9,935 nucleotides of DNA. Origin: Anammoximicrobium sp032229885 (GTDB lineage Bacteria; Planctomycetota; Planctomycetia; Pirellulales; Pirellulaceae). The position numbers and the translations under genes are program-made. Positions 6,864 to 9,935 of this stretch are shown here, piece by piece. Numbering within the stretch: position 1 is the first letter of the stretch; each line of letters begins with the position of its first letter. Below the pieces are notes generated by a model, which had not been told where the DNA came from, did no database searches, and worked only from the letters and a program-made list of their open reading frames with translations. The stretch spans positions 1 to 9,935 of the forward strand of contig JAVYAJ010000273.1 in assembly GCA_032229885.1 (NCBI GenBank), given 5' to 3'.

Positions 6864-6896
6864 GTCTCTCTTGCCCCCCTCGACCGGCGCCGTAGG

Positions 6897-6920
6897 AAAA
6901 CGCCGGCCACTGCGGCCGGC
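6897..6920 (-). terminator. Candidate weak terminator hairpin
   Basis: On the minus strand GCCGGCC (6920-6914), a 5-base loop and GGCCGGC (6908-6902) form a perfect 7-bp GC-only stem followed by GTTTT (6901-6897). It lies between the barrel protein gene ending at 7132 and the esterase start at 6863. It could end the upstream transcript or act in the esterase leader. The T-run is short. I see no gene in the surrounding 268-base spacer. Confidence 0.35.
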
Positions 6921-7131
6921 GGCCCCGCCGCGGGCCGTGCGACCCGATACATCGACTTGTGCGCGTTTCGATTCGCCGTCATGCGCCGCGTCACGTCGAC
7001 GCGGCCCGCATCGGGCGCGCACGACCTATGTTGTGGGCAAACCTCGACGCGGTTGCAAGGGGCTGTGGCCCGGCGTCTTGGCGGAATCGCCGGCCGGGCG
7101 CCGATGAACCGGCGGTCCATCATCCGCACCG

Positions 7132-8226
7132 TCAGAACGCCACGATGGCTCGCGCCAGGAACGTGCTGTCAGGACGAAACGCGCCGGGCTGCGAGGCGAA
7201 CTCGATCTCGCGCGAGAACACATAGCCGATCTCGACGCCCACTTTCGCGCCGCCATTGCGTTTGTGCTCCCATCCCAGCGTGATCCGCCAATCGTGCAGG
7301 ATCAGGACGTCGGGATCGCCGGCGGCATCGACGATGGACCAGGTATTCCCGCCGAAACCGCCTCCGAGATAGATCCAGTTCTCTGAACGAGGTCCCCAGC
7401 TCAGACGCCTCGCGAGCTTGGTTTGAGGGAAAACCAATTCGAAGTTCACATCGTCGCTCGGAGTCCAGATCAGGCCCACGGCCGGGATCACCTTATTGTC
7501 GTACCGATTGATGTACAACGCGCCGAGCACCACCTGTAGTCGATCCGGCGTCCAGTCGTATCGGGCGATGGCTCGGCCGGTCAAGCGAAAGCCATCGTCA
7601 GATCCGGCAAAATCGCTGTACCAGCCCGCCCCGACCGAGAGGATTCCCTTCAGGCGCGGGCCGATCCGAGGCATCCAGATCAGATCCAGATTCGGTCCGT
7701 AGAGCGTCGCAGGCAGTTCCACATACGACGGGCTGTCGAGGAACTGCGCCTCGAACATCGGAATGATGATCAGCGGCATCTCGGTCGTCGGAGCGGGCAG
7801 AGCGAACGCCGCGAGCAACTCGGTCTCCAATACCCCGAACCCGCCGCTGCCATCCGGAAAGACTTCGGTCGCGGTGAACGACAGCTTCTGGAAAAAACCG
7901 TCCTTGTGCGAGGTCAACGCCATCGGTTCGGGCGTCAGCAGGTCTTGTGGAACCTGATACTCGCGCGGGTCGCTGGCCAAATGGGCCTGCGGGCCATCGG
8001 GGGCGACCGGCGGCAGCAGCGACGCGGCTGCGTCGATCGGCGGTAGGTGTCGAATCATCCCCGGCGGTTGGGCCGGGCACGGACGGCCCAATCCGCACAA
8101 TCCCGCCAGACTCAGCAGGATGGTCCGCGCGATCCGCGGCCTCCAGCGAGGACGTTTCGCCCATGCGGCCGGTTGGGCGGGCACGGAGTTCGACCCGAGG
8201 CGAGCCTTCCGCAGATTGACGCGCAT
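7132..8226 (-). CDS. Predicted outer-membrane beta-barrel protein, paralogue of the gene upstream
   Basis: This encodes 364 residues from ATG 8226; only a weak GGA lies upstream. A basic N-region (to about 34) precedes the hydrophobic stretch TILLSLAGLCGLG (35-47) and a PAQ cleavage candidate near 51-53, so it is probably exported. The long basic leader is unusual, though no better start is visible. No lipobox is present. From about 110 on, alternating polar and hydrophobic strands with aromatic ends dominate (LSVGAGWYSDF, LGALYINRYDN, WIYLGGGFGG, VEIGYVFSREIEF), and the protein ends in Phe (ARAIVAF), as outer-membrane barrel proteins commonly do. It shares an ordered series of motifs with the product of 8314-9612: GWYSDFAG / GLYSDFSG, YINR, IWTP / VWTP, FPQTKLA / FPQPKLA, GYVFSRE / GYVFNRE. 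The function is unknown. It lies 87 bases downstream of its paralogue and is probably co-transcribed with it. Confidence 0.82.
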   Translation of the reverse strand: MRVNLRKARLGSNSVPAQPAAWAKRPRWRPRIARTILLSLAGLCGLGRPCPAQPPGMIRHLPPIDAAASLLPPVAPDGPQAHLASDPREYQVPQDLLTPEPMALTSHKDGFFQKLSFTATEVFPDGSGGFGVLETELLAAFALPAPTTEMPLIIIPMFEAQFLDSPSYVELPATLYGPNLDLIWMPRIGPRLKGILSVGAGWYSDFAGSDDGFRLTGRAIARYDWTPDRLQVVLGALYINRYDNKVIPAVGLIWTPSDDVNFELVFPQTKLARRLSWGPRSENWIYLGGGFGGNTWSIVDAAGDPDVLILHDWRITLGWEHKRNGGAKVGVEIGYVFSREIEFASQPGAFRPDSTFLARAIVAF

Positions 8227-8313
8227 AAACCATTCCGTGACGAGTTCCGAGCAGTCGTGGGTACGCCGCGGGACGTGGCGGCGCGGGATGGCTCGCGATC
8301 GGCCAATCCATCG

Positions 8314-9612
8314 TCAGAAAGCAAGGCCGCCGCGGAGCATCCACGTATCGCGCAACGAGAATTCCTGGACCGGCACGACCAAAACCATCTCGCGATTGAA
8401 CACGTAACCAGCCTCGATAAACATCCCTCGTTGTCCAACGCTGTTGTTGGCCGCCGGGCCCAACTCGAAGCCGACCGAGACACGGATGTCGTTGATGTCC
8501 ATCAACGTCCGCTCTGGCGGAAGACGATCGTTCGGATTGGGCGTAGACAGATCTGGCGCCGCGGCTTTGGTCGTCCAGACGCCGCCTCCGTACTCGCCGG
8601 CGACGTAGAACCAGAGGTCGTTGTTGCCCAGCGTCGTCAGATAGGTCGCCAGCTTGGGTTGGGGAAAGAAGATGTCCCAGCGAGTTTTCGGCGTCGGCGT
8701 CCACACGATGCCACCGGCCGGAAACATCTTGATGTCGGCCCGGTTGATATAGGACACGCCGCCCTTCAGGGCGATCGTCGGCGTCAGGTTGTATCGCAAC
8801 AAAGCCAACCCCATCGGCCGAAAGCTCTGTTGGTCCAGTCCCGAAAAATCGCTGTAGAGCCCAAGGCGGCCGCCGAGTTCGACGCCAAAAGCCCGATCGG
8901 GCGTCGAGCGCCAACCGATATCGACGAACGCACTGTACGCGTCGGGCGGCAAGTCGGGCATCAACTGATCCACGCCGTTGGCGTCCGTCCAGGTTCCAAA
9001 AGGTCCGCTCCAGGCATGGTAACCAAATCCCGGCGATACGAACCAGGGTTGCCCAGTCCAGAAAAAATTGGGAAAGGCGATCGTGGTCGTCACAAATGCG
9101 TCGTTGATCCGCATGTCGCCGGACCGATTGCTGTTGCCAAACAAAAGGTCATCGCTGACGCGGATGTTCTGCAGGAACTTCAGGGGGCTCGCCGAGGCGA
9201 ATCCCGTCGCAGGTTGGCTCGGGCCTTGCAAGCCGTAGGGAAACAGGGTCGGCGGACTTTGCGTTCCAAAGCCGGGAGCCGGCTGGGCGACATACGGTTG
9301 CGCGCCCGGCGACGGGAGGCTGTAGGGCTGCGTGTAGGCCGGCGGCGTGCCAAATGCGCCGCTCGCGGGGGGCTGGCTGAGCAGCGACGGAATGCCGAAC
9401 GATGCGTTTGGTTGGCTCGCGTACGGATCGAAGGTCGGCGACTGGAGCGTCCCTCCGGGGGGGCTCGCCGGGCTCAGCGGGGCCAGGCTGGGCGCACCGC
9501 TCAGCGGTGGCGCCGTATTGAACGTCTGTTGCCCCGAGACTGTCGCAGCCGCTAGCAGGCCGATGGCGAGCCAACAGAAGCTGGTCAGTGGGTTCCTGAA
9601 GTGTCTTGCCAC
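8314..9612 (-). CDS. Predicted outer-membrane beta-barrel protein with proline-rich N-terminal region
   Basis: I take GTG 9612 as the start (432 residues). It gives a compact signal peptide (MARHFRNP, then SFCWLAIGLLAAATVSG, cleavage near 27) and has GGGTGG 9 bases upstream. A TTG at 9678 would add 22 residues, has no ribosome site and would overlap the candidate promoter. Residues 28-140 are low-complexity, rich in Pro, Ser, Gln, Gly and Tyr, probably a flexible periplasmic or wall-facing segment. Residues 145-432 form a series of amphipathic strands (FVSPGFGYHAWSG, AFVDIGWRS, VELGGRLGLYSDF, LKGGVSYINR, WFYVAGEYGG, FIEAGYVFNREM) ending in LRGGLAF with a terminal Phe. The barrel part matches the neighbour at 7132-8226, which lacks the proline-rich segment. 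This points to tandem duplication followed by divergence. I do not recognise a substrate or named function. Confidence 0.82.
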   Translation of the reverse strand: MARHFRNPLTSFCWLAIGLLAAATVSGQQTFNTAPPLSGAPSLAPLSPASPPGGTLQSPTFDPYASQPNASFGIPSLLSQPPASGAFGTPPAYTQPYSLPSPGAQPYVAQPAPGFGTQSPPTLFPYGLQGPSQPATGFASASPLKFLQNIRVSDDLLFGNSNRSGDMRINDAFVTTTIAFPNFFWTGQPWFVSPGFGYHAWSGPFGTWTDANGVDQLMPDLPPDAYSAFVDIGWRSTPDRAFGVELGGRLGLYSDFSGLDQQSFRPMGLALLRYNLTPTIALKGGVSYINRADIKMFPAGGIVWTPTPKTRWDIFFPQPKLATYLTTLGNNDLWFYVAGEYGGGVWTTKAAAPDLSTPNPNDRLPPERTLMDINDIRVSVGFELGPAANNSVGQRGMFIEAGYVFNREMVLVVPVQEFSLRDTWMLRGGLAF

Positions 9613-9668
9613 GGCTTTACGCCACCCGTTGCGAATTGACGATTCTGCGCCGATTTCAGCGGTGCGGT

Positions 9669-9697
9669 TAACTATCAAGACATTGTTGGCAGGTCAA
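9669..9697 (-). promoter_or_regulatory. Candidate promoter for the two barrel-protein genes
   Basis: On the minus strand TTGACC (9697-9692) matches the -35 consensus at 5 of 6 positions. After exactly 17 bases it is followed by TAGTTA (9674-9669), a poor -10 match, in a small AT-rich patch. The site is about 57 bases before the GTG start at 9612, and this placement also argues against the TTG start at 9678. Confidence 0.3.
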
Positions 9698-9823
9698 GGG
9701 TGATTCGGCCGCCTTCGCCATGTTTCTGTGTTTTTACGCGCTTGTGCGCTCGGCCAGGCCACGGCTGGATCAATCAGGGAACCCGCGGGGCAGCGAACAG
9801 GGGCGACCAATCACGACGCGAAC

Positions 9824-9862
9824 GCTGGCGATGCTAGCGCTGGCGAGGCTAGCGCTGGCGCG
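9824..9862. repeat. 15-bp minisatellite, about 2.5 copies
   Basis: Unit 1 GCTGGCGATGCTAGC (9824-9838) is followed directly by unit 2 GCTGGCGAGGCTAGC (9839-9853), with one difference, and a partial third GCTGGCG (9854-9860). The units contain the palindromes GCTAGC and AGCGCT. Read as protein, they give a five-residue repeat in any frame (DASAG EASAG on plus, ASxAS on minus). No gene is clearly assignable in the surrounding bases from 9698 to the right edge. Confidence 0.75.
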
Positions 9863-9935
9863 CTCTTCGCCCACCGCGGCTCCAGCACGACGCACCTCTG
9901 GGTGGAATGCAGCCTCGATCAACCCCGCTGTTAAA

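Noticed and set aside
6860..7129. Minus-strand frame of 89 codons between the barrel gene and the esterase
   Set aside because: Very Arg-rich, overlaps the esterase start and the candidate terminator, and shows no recognisable features.
8047..9555. A 502-codon plus-strand frame opposite both barrel genes
   Set aside because: It spans two real genes and the spacer between them, with Arg-rich shadow composition.
9774..9934. Minus-strand open frame running in from the right edge to TGA at 9774
   Set aside because: About 53 codons with no motif apart from the minisatellite; not enough to call a gene end, though it is noted in the findings.

Overview
The window looks like chromosomal DNA from a GC-rich planctomycete, probably of the Pirellula type. 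This is inferred from gene style, not from a marker gene. The RHS core has the planctomycete-like wording LQWNLHRWY...GRW. The spacer after it carries GGCCTTCGGCC and CCTGGGGCGTTGCCCCAGG hairpin repeats, and a 15-bp minisatellite lies at the right edge. Two adjacent secreted proteins look like paralogous outer-membrane barrels.

Layout. Positions 1-962 (+) hold the C-terminal 319 residues of an RHS/YD-repeat protein that enters from the left edge, with a short, AT-richer, unrecognised tip. Positions 963-1743 have no intact gene: there is a pair of inverted ~85-90 bp hairpin-rich repeats, an isolated perfect palindrome, and a protein-like reading frame broken by a stop codon. All remaining genes are on the minus strand, so they converge on the RHS gene. 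In transcription order, from high to low coordinates, they are: two related signal-peptide proteins ending in Phe (9612-8314 and 8226-7132), a secreted alpha/beta-hydrolase (6863-5895), an acylphosphatase (5784-5488), an ABC-2-type permease with a large extracytoplasmic domain (5248-3617), and a type IV (exporter-fold) ABC half-transporter (3573-1744).

The most unusual gene is the ABC half-transporter. Its frame is intact and the nucleotide-binding domain is easy to align along its length, yet almost every ATP-handling motif is replaced: the Walker A Lys is Pro, the Q-loop Gln is Ala, LSGGQ is LPAPQ, the Walker B Asp is Gln, and the H-loop His is Ser. It appears to be a pseudo-ATPase. It sits 43 nt behind a permease that has no ATPase gene beside it in this window. 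The pair probably forms one operon with a candidate promoter at 5301-5328. Whether they form one machine, or need a catalytic partner encoded elsewhere, cannot be told from this window.
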